DNA of 64,000 nt, from the NCBI GenBank assembly GCA_001970955.1, contig MPUH01000006.1:1-64000 (forward strand), given 5' to 3'. Numbering within the stretch: the stretch's first letter is position 1; every line of letters starts with the position of its first letter. The stretch comes from Stentor coeruleus (taxonomy: Eukaryota > Ciliophora > Heterotrichea > Heterotrichida > Stentoridae). The position numbers were made by a program, and so were the translations under genes. Positions 1 to 9,256 of this stretch are shown piece after piece. Below the pieces are notes generated by a model. The model searched no databases, was not told the origin of the DNA, and saw only the letters and a program-made list of their open reading frames with translations.

Positions 1-181
1 TGGGAAAATGCTTGAAGTGAAAAGATGAATGATTGAAAATTAAGATTTTTAATAGAAGAATGACTAGTTTTATGAAAGTGGATATATTTTTTGTATAAGA
101 TTTATATTATAATAAAGCGCAATCTATAATCAAGTAAACGACAAAAAACTTATAACTAAATAAATTATAATACTAGCAAAA

Positions 182-706
182 TCAATTAGTTATACCAGAT
201 AAAACACTTGTAGCTTCTAAGTATTTGACTATCATATGCATAATAGTCCATATAATTTGCCAAACAAAAGATGTACTTTTATAAGTGCCGATCTTCATAG
301 CAATTTTAATAATTTTAAAGAAGATTCTAGGGAACTTCTTAGAGTATTTAAACAGAAGTCCAATAGACAGTACTGGCAATATAATAATAGATACAGTGCC
401 TATTGTTTTTAAAATAGACACTTTCCAAAGGTAATATTTGCTTATTTCAATTTCAATTGCTGGTTCATTAAGCCTTTTATTGTATTCTTCAGGGAAAGCC
501 TGCTGGAGAATTGACTCTGCAAGTTTATTAACTTCATAAGTTCCTGAGATATTTTCATTACAGACAAAACATCTAGGTTTAATACCTATACATTTTCTCA
601 TAACTTCTTTTAAGCACCAAAGACAATAGCTGTGCCCACAATGAGTAGAGATTGGCCGACATATTAATTTTTTGCAAATTTTGCATGTAACAATATCTTT
701 ATCCAT
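182..706 (-). CDS. Membrane-anchored RING-finger protein (putative E3 ubiquitin ligase)
   Basis: A 174-residue protein with an N-terminal C3HC4-type RING: C8-x2-C11, C23-x-H25-x2-C28-x2-C31 and C46-x2-C49, with the typical THCGHSYCLWC core. One strong hydrophobic segment lies at about 96-118 and a weaker one near 140-160, so the RING probably faces the cytosol from a membrane. RING proteins of this layout usually transfer ubiquitin from an E2; that role is inferred from the family. The start ATG at 706 is preceded by AT-rich leader sequence. It is divergent from the next gene at 1964. No specific orthologue was recognised. Confidence 0.75.
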   Translation of the reverse strand: MDKDIVTCKICKKLICRPISTHCGHSYCLWCLKEVMRKCIGIKPRCFVCNENISGTYEVNKLAESILQQAFPEEYNKRLNEPAIEIEISKYYLWKVSILKTIGTVSIIILPVLSIGLLFKYSKKFPRIFFKIIKIAMKIGTYKSTSFVWQIIWTIMHMIVKYLEATSVLSGITN

Positions 707-1963
707 TATAATATTTTATAAGTTTTTATTATTTAGATATCAACTAAGACTTATAATTTTTATTGTATTAGAATGTTAATGAAAAGAAATTATTTAACTT
801 GGAAAATATAAACTGCTTTAACGAAAATAATTTCAAGCATCAAGGCAAATGAATCTTACGAAATAAAACTTTTTGAAAAAGCATAAATTTCAGTCTGTGA
901 TATAATTATCTTGATAATCTAGTATAAATAGTATTATAATTTTCTAATCTACCACATCTTCAAACCTTCATCATCTTTTAACATAGCTCAAAAGTCCAGA
1001 AGAATATTCTTAGTTACAATATTGAGATTCATATCGAAATTCTTCAAATATTTTTAAATTATTTATAAAAAAGCTTAGCATCCTTGAAAACTACTGTAAG
1101 TATTATAATAAAACTATAAAAAAACCTATAATTATCACTTCTCTTTATTTTTATACGATATAAAAAATCTTATTAATAGCAAAGCACATAGATTTTTCTA
1201 CATAAATAAAATAAAACTCAGTAAAACTAAAATATAAATTATAACTATAGTGGAAGTTTTTATAATCAAAATTTATAAACTTTGAGCTAAAATTACTTAT
1301 ATATATTAAAATAAACTTAAAAATGTAAGCTTTTACTATATAATTTAGATAAAAATAATAGCATAAATGGAAATTTTAGAGCAGCATAATTTTAGATATA
1401 ATGCAAAGTCTAATAAGGCTAGCATATAAATTCTTGAATCAGCATAAGTAATATTAAAAATCTTTAAAAACCCTAAATTATTATATCTTTGTATCATTTT
1501 AAAAAAAAATCATATCTAAAAACTAAGGCAAAAAAATCTTAGCTTCTGCTTTTATCATTATGTATTTACTACTACAATCCTAAATCCTCAATACTTCCAA
1601 GCATTGCTTAAACAAACATAATAAAACTTCTTCTAAAAACCCCATGCATACTTTTATACAATTTTTTTATCAGTACAAAAAAAATGCTCATATTTTTAGC
1701 AAAAAAAAAGCTCCTGAAATCTTCTCCCTAAAAAAATCTTCAAAACTCAATCAGCACTATCCTTTGCCACTTAAAACATATCTAAAACATAATCCTTACA
1801 TCCAAAAGTATACAAATCATAAAAAAATCTAGCCTAAAACCTTATAAAAAAAATCATCATTATTAAAACCTTCTATCATAGCCTTAATAACTATTTTTTC
1901 AACTATGGCTTATGAGAATTAGCTAATCTATTTACTTAAAAGCAATATCTTAATGGTATATAA
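707..1963. other. Intergenic region between divergent genes
   Basis: About 1.26 kb of very AT-rich DNA between two divergent genes. The left third is G>C on the top strand and the right part is C>G. A 62-codon frame at 1644-1832 is simple-sequence-like (Lys/Phe/Tyr/Ile-rich) and is not accepted as a gene. No RNA gene or repeat was recognised. Confidence 0.5.
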
Positions 1964-2611
1964 ATGAATCTTAAATTAGAAATCATGTTTCTTATTTTTG
2001 GTGGGGTAATGAGAATTATTTGTGTAGGGGTGAACCTATGGTACTTTCTAACTCAGAAATTTGCTAAAGACTATATTATGAAATTATGTGGAGTTTTTCT
2101 TATAGCTCCATCAGCGGTGTTTTTATCATTAACAATCATACTTTCACTAATAGATTTGTTTAAAGGTAACTTTGGTAAATTACATTTTAAACTAGGACTT
2201 GGGCTTATGATAACTATTGGAGGTCCTATTGGTCTACCTATGTTTGTATATGCTGGGATCTTAGCTTTTAATGAAACAAATAAAGGAGACTTTTATATTA
2301 TCGAAGCTATTTCTAGATCTACAAGTTTAGTTGAGGCTCTTTTTGAATCCTTACCTCAAATTGCCATACAGTTTTATAATAATGCCACACTTCAAACTTG
2401 GGCAATTCTTCAAATATTATCGATCGTATTTTCAGTTTTAAATATTGCTTATACAGGATACAAACTTTGTTTTGCTGTTGACAAAATGCAACAGTATGAG
2501 TATGCCACGGCAAAAGTCAAACCAGAATCACCTGTAGCTGATTCAAAAACTTTAAGTGAAAGGAGGATTGAAATTGATTTAGAAGTCTATGATGTTGATG
2601 AGCATCAGTAA
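1964..2611 (+). CDS. XK-related-like multi-pass membrane protein
   Basis: A 215-residue protein with about four hydrophobic segments (near 5-28, 42-65, 75-100 and 140-165) and a charged C-terminal tail of about 45 residues. The segment EALFESLPQIAIQFY resembles the conserved motif of XK-related (Xkr) proteins, a family that includes plasma-membrane phospholipid scramblases. The protein is shorter than animal XK proteins (about 400 residues), so it may be a reduced relative. The start ATG follows a TATATAAATG context. Scramblase function is not shown by the sequence; it is only the family precedent. Confidence 0.5.
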   Translation: MNLKLEIMFLIFGGVMRIICVGVNLWYFLTQKFAKDYIMKLCGVFLIAPSAVFLSLTIILSLIDLFKGNFGKLHFKLGLGLMITIGGPIGLPMFVYAGILAFNETNKGDFYIIEAISRSTSLVEALFESLPQIAIQFYNNATLQTWAILQILSIVFSVLNIAYTGYKLCFAVDKMQQYEYATAKVKPESPVADSKTLSERRIEIDLEVYDVDEHQ

Positions 2612-2927
2612 AATTAGTTTAAATTATAAGCTTTAAGTGTAAATTAATAATAAGATTTTTATTGGGATATTTTGAAATGTACTTTTATTGTGAGTTTTTC
2701 TATTAGCATGAAGTATTTTGATGATGGCTTGTGTTAGGTTTGGAATAAGGTTGGAAGATTAGACTTTTAAGTTTTAGATAGGGCTTAATTGTGTTAGGAA
2801 TTATGGGATAAGCTTTGATTTAGAGTTTAGGAATGAGGTTGTAATGCTTGAAAACCTAATCTAAAATCCCATAAAAAAAAATGGATATTTTTACCAAGTA
2901 TATATATTAATGTAATATATAATAATA
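2612..2927. other. Intergenic region, 3' flank of the XK-like gene
   Basis: G/T-rich on the top strand to about 2850, then A/C-rich. A TATA-like AT tract lies at about 2899-2926, just before the hairpin element that starts at 2928. No reading frame is supported. Confidence 0.4.
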
Positions 2928-3016
2928 GAGCTCTTGCCAAGGAGATACTTCAAAGCTTTTTTTAACAGCATTCGTGCTAAAATTACTTCTCCTGGCGCTA
3001 CAGCTTTTTTTTTTTT
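2928..3016 (+). ncRNA. Possible structured small RNA ending in a T run
   Basis: This short island is less AT-rich than its surroundings. GCCAAGGAGA (2936-2945) pairs with TCTCCTGGC (2988-2996) with one bulge. Inside is a small hairpin, AGCA-TTCG-TGCT (2967-2978), and the flanking GAGCT (2928-2932) can pair with AGCT (3002-3005). A run of 12 T follows, like a Pol III terminator, and a TATA-like tract lies about 10-30 nt upstream. Against Pol III transcription, an internal run of seven T lies at 2957-2963. It does not match tRNA, U1, U2, U4, U5 or U6 as I know them. The RNA class is unknown and transcription is unproven. Confidence 0.35.
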
Positions 3017-3065
3017 AAAACACATAATACCTTAATATAAATTATATATTGTAATAAAAGTATCA

Positions 3066-3101
3066 GAACTCAAGTAATAGTATTTGAACTCAAGTAATAG
3101 T
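3066..3101. repeat. Short direct repeat, 16 bp twice
   Basis: GAACTCAAGTAATAGT occurs at 3066-3081 and again at 3086-3101, a 20-bp period. It lies in AT-rich intergenic DNA just after the candidate small RNA. No function is suggested. Confidence 0.6.
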
Positions 3102-3315
3102 TTTTGTATTATCTTTTGAAATGATAAATCTCATCATTTTTTAATCGAAAAAATTCTAAGAGCACTCATTTTCAAACTAAGAACTGTTTACATATCCCCA
3201 ATATAAAAACTCTTAATGGGGTACTATAAAAGTTTGACTTCCTTTCAGCACACTCAAATGGTTTTAAACTCTTTTGTTTATATATCAAAATCTAGTCTAT
3301 CTCAATATAAAAAAT

Positions 3316-3736
3316 AAGATTATATTCCAAGAGACAACATACGAGCTATAATCGAAAGCAGCTTCTCGATCTAATTTTCTTTCAAAATTAAAGATAAAAC
3401 TTATCTATAGCATTGGCAAGCCTAAACATTAATCCTCGCATTTTAGAAAAAATTGTTGAGTTCATAGAGCATTACGAAAACGAAGACCCAACTCTATTTA
3501 TAAATCCAATAATAACTATATATATAAAAGAGTATATCCCAGCTTGGGATTTAACATTTATTGAACTAGAAATTGAAATACTGGTTGAACTTTTATAGGC
3601 TGCTAATTTTCTTGAAATTTCATAGTTTATCGTTCTAGCAACAGCAAAAATTATTACTTTTATAGTCTATAATAAACCGGATAATATTAGATTTTTTTTA
3701 TATAAAAATGATTATTCTAAAGAGCAGTCTACATAA
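3316..3736 (+). pseudogene. SKP1 pseudogene
   Basis: Frames here spell a decayed SKP1, the adaptor linking F-box proteins to cullin-1 ligases. An N-terminal piece (about 3316-3384) reads KIIFQETTYEL and continues in a different frame from the main body. The body (3413 on) reads PRILEKIVEFIEHYEN, then IPAWDLTFIELE and AANFLEIS. These align with the SKP1 segments around VLEKVIEYCKHH, IPVWDQEFLKVD and AANFLDIK. At least one frame change and in-frame stops at 3596 and 3632 break it, and no ATG is suitably placed. The first stop ends a 15-nt GT...AG stretch, but removing it would delete five conserved residues, so it is read as a nonsense change and not an intron. Confidence 0.75.
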
Positions 3737-3998
3737 ATTTAGGATTTCTATAAAATATTCCTAGTTTTTACTAGAGTTCTTCATTACTTGACAAGTAATT
3801 TCTAATAAATTTAATATTTTCAGATTAAAATCTTTTGAGTATATAAAAAACAAAGATATTACATAGATTTTGTTTAAATAAAGATACTCTTTTATTATAT
3901 TTTAGAAATTTTAACTGATTTGATGACTTTAATTTATACTGTCTTAAGTTTAAATTTCACCTTATCATGTTTACTACCGACAGTTAGTGGTAATAAAT

Positions 3999-4778
3999 AT
4001 GGGCCAGGAATTATCTAATATGTGTTCTTGTTTTGACAAAATCCAAGAATCGAAGCAAGAGATGAGTTTTAATTCACCACAAGACAAATCCCATGTGCAT
4101 GAAGAAATAGTAGATTCTGATGAAATTCAAGGATTTGATTATCCCGCTATTTCAAAAAAAATATCCGAAGCAGTGGGAAACTTTAAACAGCTGATTTGTG
4201 AAGGAGTTACTGGCTATGATGTAATTTTTGACAAAGAGAACTGCAAAGTTTATTCAAAAGAAGCTTCTGAAGGATATGTTCTCAAATACACCTGGAATGT
4301 CCCATACTCTCCTAAAGAATTCATGAAGTTCATGGATATAGTAGAATTAAGAAAAACATGGGACTCAAACATCGATAATATAAAAGTTATCGGATTTTAT
4401 AACCCTAAAGAATCAATTATATATACTAGATATAAGAAATTCTTAGCTTTTGATCCAAGAGAAACCTTAGCTTATAATAAAAGCACACATATTAATGGAA
4501 ACTTAGCTGAAGTATCAATTTCTGTTGAATCTGATTTATTTCCTGAATTAGATGGAGCTGTTAGAGTTTATTTATATGTTGCAGGACTTTATGCAGAAGA
4601 TATTGAACCAGATGAATTTGGGAATAAGACGAAAGTTACATGCCTTTCACATATGGATGCTGGACTTCCTAAGGCATTGAATAATGTTGCGAGAAAATTT
4701 GCAGGAACTACAATTCCACCTTTGACTAAGAAAATATGCACTCAGCTTAGGAAATATTATGAAGAAAGTAAGGTTTAA
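3999..4778 (+). CDS. START lipid-transfer domain protein, probably N-myristoylated
   Basis: A 259-residue protein. The chosen ATG gives MGQELSNMCSCF, which fits N-myristoylation at Gly2 with nearby cysteines for palmitoylation; the frame extends upstream only through a GTG. From about residue 70 to the end the fold matches a START domain: YTWNVPYSPKEFMKFM, then IYTRYKKF, SISVESDLFPELDGAVRVY and a C-terminal helix from about residue 215 (KALNNVARKFAGTTIPPLTK). START domains bind and move lipids such as phosphatidylcholine, ceramide or sterol; the ligand cannot be told here. It is convergent with the minus-strand gene ending at 5016. Confidence 0.75.
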   Translation: MGQELSNMCSCFDKIQESKQEMSFNSPQDKSHVHEEIVDSDEIQGFDYPAISKKISEAVGNFKQLICEGVTGYDVIFDKENCKVYSKEASEGYVLKYTWNVPYSPKEFMKFMDIVELRKTWDSNIDNIKVIGFYNPKESIIYTRYKKFLAFDPRETLAYNKSTHINGNLAEVSISVESDLFPELDGAVRVYLYVAGLYAEDIEPDEFGNKTKVTCLSHMDAGLPKALNNVARKFAGTTIPPLTKKICTQLRKYYEESKV

Positions 4779-5015
4779 ATTTAGTTTTGTTTAGATTTTT
4801 TTGGTTTATTTATATGATTTTTTAGAAATCTTCTTTGAAAACTATATACTTTCAGTTTCTTATCACACAAATCAATAAACCATCAGAGAATTCTCATGTG
4901 AATCTTATTCTCTAAAACCTTACCCTAATCTAAAATTCTCAATTTTTCCATTTAAATGCTATCATACTCTAAAAAACGCATTAATTCCCTCATATTTCAA
5001 AAGCATTTATTTAGA

Positions 5016-5894
5016 TTAAGCATCATATTTGCTTCTTAGCAAAGATATTTTTTCTCTCCTCTCCCTCAATAACTCCACTTGCATCTCATCAATCTCTTTC
5101 CTCATAATTTTATCAATCTCCTCTTTAATTTTCTTAACATTTTCTATATATCCTTTACCTATACCTTGAACTTTAGCAAGTTCAGTCTCTTTTTCTAGAT
5201 ATTTTTTCTTTATCCCTTGCGTTCTCTGTATTTTTTCTTCAGCAAATTGTTCCATTATACTTTCGATTTCATTCTGATACATTTCAATTTTAGAGCTACT
5301 TGGTAATTCTCTATGGCTTTTATTTTGAGGTTTTAAACTACTTGCCCTTTTTCTTGCTTGTATTCTTTTTTCAAGATTGTCTCCTTCTTGATTTCTAAGA
5401 CTTTCTCTAACTCTTGTACTTATAGTGTGTGATTCATGTAAATGCTCGGTTATTGTTTCTTCAGCATCTTTTTTTGGTATTGGGGCTATTGGATTAAAAT
5501 CTGCGGTATATGGCCTTCTTGGAACTAGGGTTTTACTTTTGAGTTCTTCGTGTTTTGCCAGAAGCTCTTCTGGCTTTTTTGTGATTTCTGGGACTTTTTT
5601 GTTGTTTCCTTTCGATAGGATTTCAAGGACGTCCTGTCTTGCTAGTAAAGAAGTAAGACGCTCTTTGTAGTGAAGATACTTTTTGTCATGGACACTCTCG
5701 TAGTATTCTATAGCAGACTACATATAAAATACTGAATACAATTGCATTAGAGACGAAATAAGCTCAACTGACATATTAAACGCTAATTGAGTCTCCATCT
5801 CCAATAATTTTTCTGCAAAGTTTCTAGGCAATTTCGGTGTTTCCATCTGCAAAGGCACAGCCCGAATGGGTTTGCTTCTAGCAAACATGTTCAT
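5016..5894 (-). CDS. Coiled-coil protein with one 15-nt intron; paralogue of the gene at 9257
   Basis: Two exons (5733-5894 and 5016-5717) give 287 residues after removal of a 15-nt intron. The N-terminal part (about 30-90) and the C-terminal helix match the protein encoded at 9257-10219. Shared features include LYSSAIEYYESVHDKKYL against LYRVGIEYYEDIKDHRYW, and IESIMEQFAEEK against IEKIMEDNFMEK. The middle is disordered and Lys/Pro-rich. The C-terminal third (about 200-287) is a charged coiled coil. The family is unrecognised; a structural or cytoskeletal role is a guess from composition. The start is the first ATG, with a second two codons later. Confidence 0.7.
5718..5732 (-). other. 15-nt spliceosomal intron
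   Basis: Sense sequence GTATTTTATATGTAG, with A at position 10. It contains an in-frame TAG. Its removal keeps exact length agreement with the intronless paralogue at 9257. Confidence 0.85.
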
Positions 5895-5966
5895 ATTTAA
5901 TTAATAATCCTATAATTCATCTTCACTTCCTTATAACATTTTCCAATAATCTTATCAACATATAAT

Positions 5967-7169
5967 TTAAGATATCATTAACAACTCTTCAACCATTACA
6001 GCTTGACATTTTAAAAAACACATCAAATCATTATCTTCATCATATTTTTGATGAAGAATTGTTGACTCAGACTCAATCCTCATCGGGAGTATCGGGGACT
6101 TAGATTCATATACAATATTTTCTAATTCTTCAACATTTTTCCTAGTCTTTTGAAGTCTTTCATGTACATCATCTTGAATATTTTCTAGAACTTTTAATGC
6201 TTCTTTGCTTTGGTTGCATCTTAATATTTCATATATTTTTAAAATAAACTGATCTGAATTATGAAGTTCATTAAGAACTTCTAAATATTTTAGCATTATT
6301 CCATTGTTGTTATTAGGCTCGATAGTTTTTAAATTAGTTTCTTTTAGTGGACTAGAATCTTTGCTTAAGATTATATATGAAAGATTTCTTATAGCAGTTG
6401 TATTAACATCTTTTTTCGAGTCAATTGTTTTAAGTTTTTTTTCTAATCGGTTTATTTGTAACTTTAAGGTTTTGTTTATTTCAATAACTGTTTTGTATTT
6501 TTCATCAGATTCTTTCATTTCTCTTTCTTTAATTTGAATAATAGAGTCTTGATATGCTCTGATTCTTTCGCTATCTTTTAGTTGCTTTTCAGTGATAGAA
6601 ATTTTCTGGTTTAAGGTTTCGATTTCTTGTTTAAGGGCTGTACATTGAGAAACAAGTGAATCGATTAAAGATTTTTTCGGCTCAGTTTCGAAAAGAAGTT
6701 TTTCAAAGTTGGGATTGAAAAACTTGCTTGATTCGATTTCAGAATCTTTTTCGCGATATTCGATTGTGGTCAAACGGCTTTCTTCTGATGAGAAAATTGG
6801 CCTATCAATAAAAGTTCGAGTTTTAGATGGCATTGCTCGCTCATAGGTTTTCGTATGAGGTTTAGAATTCCCAATATATTTTGATGATTGTTTCATATCA
6901 GGATTTGGTTTCATAAGTTTATTTCTTAACCCACTCAGCTCTCCAAATTTTGATCTAAGGCTGCTAACTTTTTCTTCAATCATACTTGCAAGGATGTGGT
7001 CACTCCCAGAACGATGAAGACTCTGGAATTTTCTTGAAGTTAAAGTGCAGTTAAGAAGAGAATCACTGTCTAATGATTCTTCACATGGGTCACTTATTTT
7101 AGTTATATTTCTTCGACTTGATAGTGTTGATACTGAGCCCATAGATCTTTCAAGGTCTCTTTTTTGCAT
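5967..7169 (-). CDS. Coiled-coil protein, family unrecognised
   Basis: A 400-residue protein. The first 130 residues are Ser/Arg/Lys-rich and probably disordered. A long coiled coil runs from about 160 to 250 (heptads around QEIETLNQKISITEKQLKDS and NKTLKLQINRLEKKLK), followed by a second helical region at about 290-360. No catalytic motif is visible. It is 54 bp upstream-to-downstream from the FOP-like gene on the same strand, and also faces centrosome/basal-body-type neighbours, which fits but does not prove a cytoskeletal role. Confidence 0.7.
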   Translation of the reverse strand: MQKRDLERSMGSVSTLSSRRNITKISDPCEESLDSDSLLNCTLTSRKFQSLHRSGSDHILASMIEEKVSSLRSKFGELSGLRNKLMKPNPDMKQSSKYIGNSKPHTKTYERAMPSKTRTFIDRPIFSSEESRLTTIEYREKDSEIESSKFFNPNFEKLLFETEPKKSLIDSLVSQCTALKQEIETLNQKISITEKQLKDSERIRAYQDSIIQIKEREMKESDEKYKTVIEINKTLKLQINRLEKKLKTIDSKKDVNTTAIRNLSYIILSKDSSPLKETNLKTIEPNNNNGIMLKYLEVLNELHNSDQFILKIYEILRCNQSKEALKVLENIQDDVHERLQKTRKNVEELENIVYESKSPILPMRIESESTILHQKYDEDNDLMCFLKCQAVMVEELLMIS

Positions 7170-7223
7170 TATTTATTAGATTGGCACAAATTTAAATGTT
7201 TTTGAATTGATAAAAAATTATAA

Positions 7224-7766
7224 TTAAAGCTTCTTAACTTGACGGACATTTTCTACATAATCAAACTCATTCATGACTAAAGAATTTGCGCTTTGATCAT
7301 ATTTTTGTGAATTAGCGCTTTCGATAAATTCATCAGAATTATTTTCGTCACTGTGGTCAGACTCTTTTGTGTTTATATCCTCATCTATTATTTCTTCACT
7401 TTCTGTATTAAATGTCCTTTCAATGATTTCAAAAATCAAAGGTCTTAGTGGCTCAGATCGACATTCTAAAGCATCTTCAAGGGTTTGTAATACTTGAGGA
7501 TTATAGTCTGATTTTGTTTCAGGTAAAAAAATACTTGAGGTAAGTTTTAGATCAAATTTTTCGAGAAAGTCTTGGATTAGTAATAAACAGATTTGTCCAC
7601 CTTGGGTATCAAATTGAGATGGACGATTTATTATTGGAACGGGTTTATTTGAGGAGATGAGGTTTGAAGTTTCAGTCATTTTGTCTTTAAAGAGCTTACG
7701 GATTTGGTTTAGGACACCTCTTTTTTCTAAGTCTTGCCTAACTTTTTCATTAAGATTTGGATTCAT
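7224..7766 (-). CDS. FOP/CEP43-like (LisH/FOP-dimerisation) basal-body protein
   Basis: A 180-residue protein. Residues about 8-90 resemble the FOP N-terminal dimerisation domain: RQDLEKRGVLNQIRKLF, then GGQICLLLIQDFLEKFDLKL and SSIFLPET, matching the human FOP/FOR20 pattern in which a hydrophobic helix is followed by FL..F.L..T..VF.PET. FOP and FOR20 act at centrosomes and basal bodies in ciliogenesis. The C-terminal half is acidic and disordered. I chose the second ATG (7766) because the upstream 11 codons look like AT-rich leader. Whether it is FOP or FOR20 cannot be settled by eye. Confidence 0.65.
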   Translation of the reverse strand: MNPNLNEKVRQDLEKRGVLNQIRKLFKDKMTETSNLISSNKPVPIINRPSQFDTQGGQICLLLIQDFLEKFDLKLTSSIFLPETKSDYNPQVLQTLEDALECRSEPLRPLIFEIIERTFNTESEEIIDEDINTKESDHSDENNSDEFIESANSQKYDQSANSLVMNEFDYVENVRQVKKL

Positions 7767-8379
7767 TATAATATTAGATTTAAATATAATTAAGGTCATT
7801 TTTTGTTGTTAGGAAATATGATAGGCTTAATGATGCTAAATTGGAAAAATAATGAAATTTTTAAGAAATAATATTAAGTTGAAGAATATCGAGATAAGGA
7901 AAGTTTTGGTAATTAGTTCAAGGTTTAAAATACTAAATCATAAATATATTAGAAAAATTATTAATTAAAATCAAGTAATCTATAAATAAAAATACACTAC
8001 TAATCATTATCAATATAACTTTACCTTTAGTAAATATTTAAATAATTATACCATTCTTAAAAGTACTAATTTGAATTTACGATTAAATCTTACAAAAAAC
8101 ATTAATAAAATCTGATTATATCTTCTCTTATACCCCAGACTTACAAGAAAAACACACTTTGATTTAAAAAAAATTATAAACATTTAAATACATAATATCA
8201 AACCGAAATACCTACAAAATTTTAAAAACACTTGTCTTAATTTTAAAAATATCATTCCTCTTACTTAAACTTATAACTCAAGACATCATATCCTCCTTCC
8301 TTTTCAAACCTAAAACTTCAATCCAACCATTAAAAATGCAATTCTAGAACCTTTCAAGAAATTAAACATTAATTATTAC
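7767..8379. other. Intergenic region
   Basis: AT-rich spacer between two minus-strand genes. The top strand is G>C to about 7930 and C>A-rich after about 8090. Nothing else was recognised. Confidence 0.4.
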
Positions 8380-8959
8380 CTAGACTTCAATTCCTTTAAG
8401 CCTTTGATCCTTCAAAAAGATACAGTATCTCCTTAGTTGTCCCTGAAATCCATAATTAGGGTTGATCCACGGTCTTTTATTTTTAACAAAATTATAAGCA
8501 GTATTATATTCCATTTTATGATACTTGATCAAATAAGCAATAACAATACTAGCAGATCTTGATACTCCAGCAAAACAATGCACAAGTACATTTTTTCCTT
8601 CTTGAATTGCCGTTCTAATAAACTCTAAAGCCTCATTAAAATGATTACTTAACTTAGTTGATGGCTCATCTGTTACAGGTATAATCTTATATGTAAACTC
8701 ATTTGGGAATTTTGGATGTAAACATTCACATATAGTAAGTATATTTGAAATATTTAGATTTTTCAGCACTTGAAGATTATATGCAGCTCCAACAGACCCA
8801 AGATACAAGTGATCCACAATCTAGATTCTAATCGAATATTACTTTTTGAGGGTGGGAATCTGATTTTTGGATTTGGCTTATGTATACTCGTTTCATACGT
8901 TCAAAAGCATCGTCCAATGGGGGAATTATGCGTGTTTTGAGAACTCTAGATTTCTTCAT
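8380..8959 (-). CDS. Dual-specificity protein phosphatase
   Basis: Predicted 185 residues from exon 1 (8843-8959, 39 codons) and exon 2 (8380-8820). The catalytic loop HCFAGVSRSAS gives Cys121 and Arg127, with the general-acid Asp90 in VTDEPSTKL. The N-terminal KIVDHLYLGSVGAAYN is the usual start of a DSP domain. DSPs remove phosphate from Tyr and Ser/Thr, often on MAP kinases. Exon 2 alone has no in-frame ATG near the domain start, so an upstream exon is required. The join needs a 22-nt intron, unlike the 15-nt introns elsewhere; see the separate entry. Confidence 0.75.
8821..8842 (-). other. Probable 22-nt intron containing a complete 15-nt intron
   Basis: The sense strand begins with GTAATATTCGATTAG, a perfect 15-nt intron by local rules, followed by AATCTAG. 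Only removal of all 22 nt keeps the phosphatase frame. Removing 15 nt gives a frame that ends after about 17 codons. The element could be two alternative 3' splice sites, a 7-nt insertion, or an assembly error. Confidence 0.5.
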
Positions 8960-9256
8960 TTATAATTTATATTATAATTATTTGATTATGGTAGATTTAT
9001 ATGGTAAAAGTTTAAGATTTTGGATTTTGTCGAGATAGTTTAGGTTTGATGAGTATTTAAGAGATAGATTTAGGAAGGAATTAGGGGTTTTTTACTTGGC
9101 AAAAGGAGGCTGTTGTTGTTTTAAAGTGAAGTTTGGTAGTGATAATAAGACTGTTTTTTTAATATACTAAATTTTCTAGATCTTTTATTTTGGAAAAGTT
9201 TATGATTTGTCTGTTGATAATGCTAAAAGATTAAATTCAACAATAATATTTTGTTA

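Noticed and set aside
1644-1832. 62-codon frame in the first intergenic region
   Set aside because: Its residues follow the local A/C-rich base composition, it has no motif, and it lies in spacer DNA with no other coding sign.
3584-3598. 15-nt GT...TAG stretch in the SKP1 remnant as an intron
   Set aside because: Removing it deletes five residues that align with the conserved segment just before AANFL, and other stops and a frame change remain.
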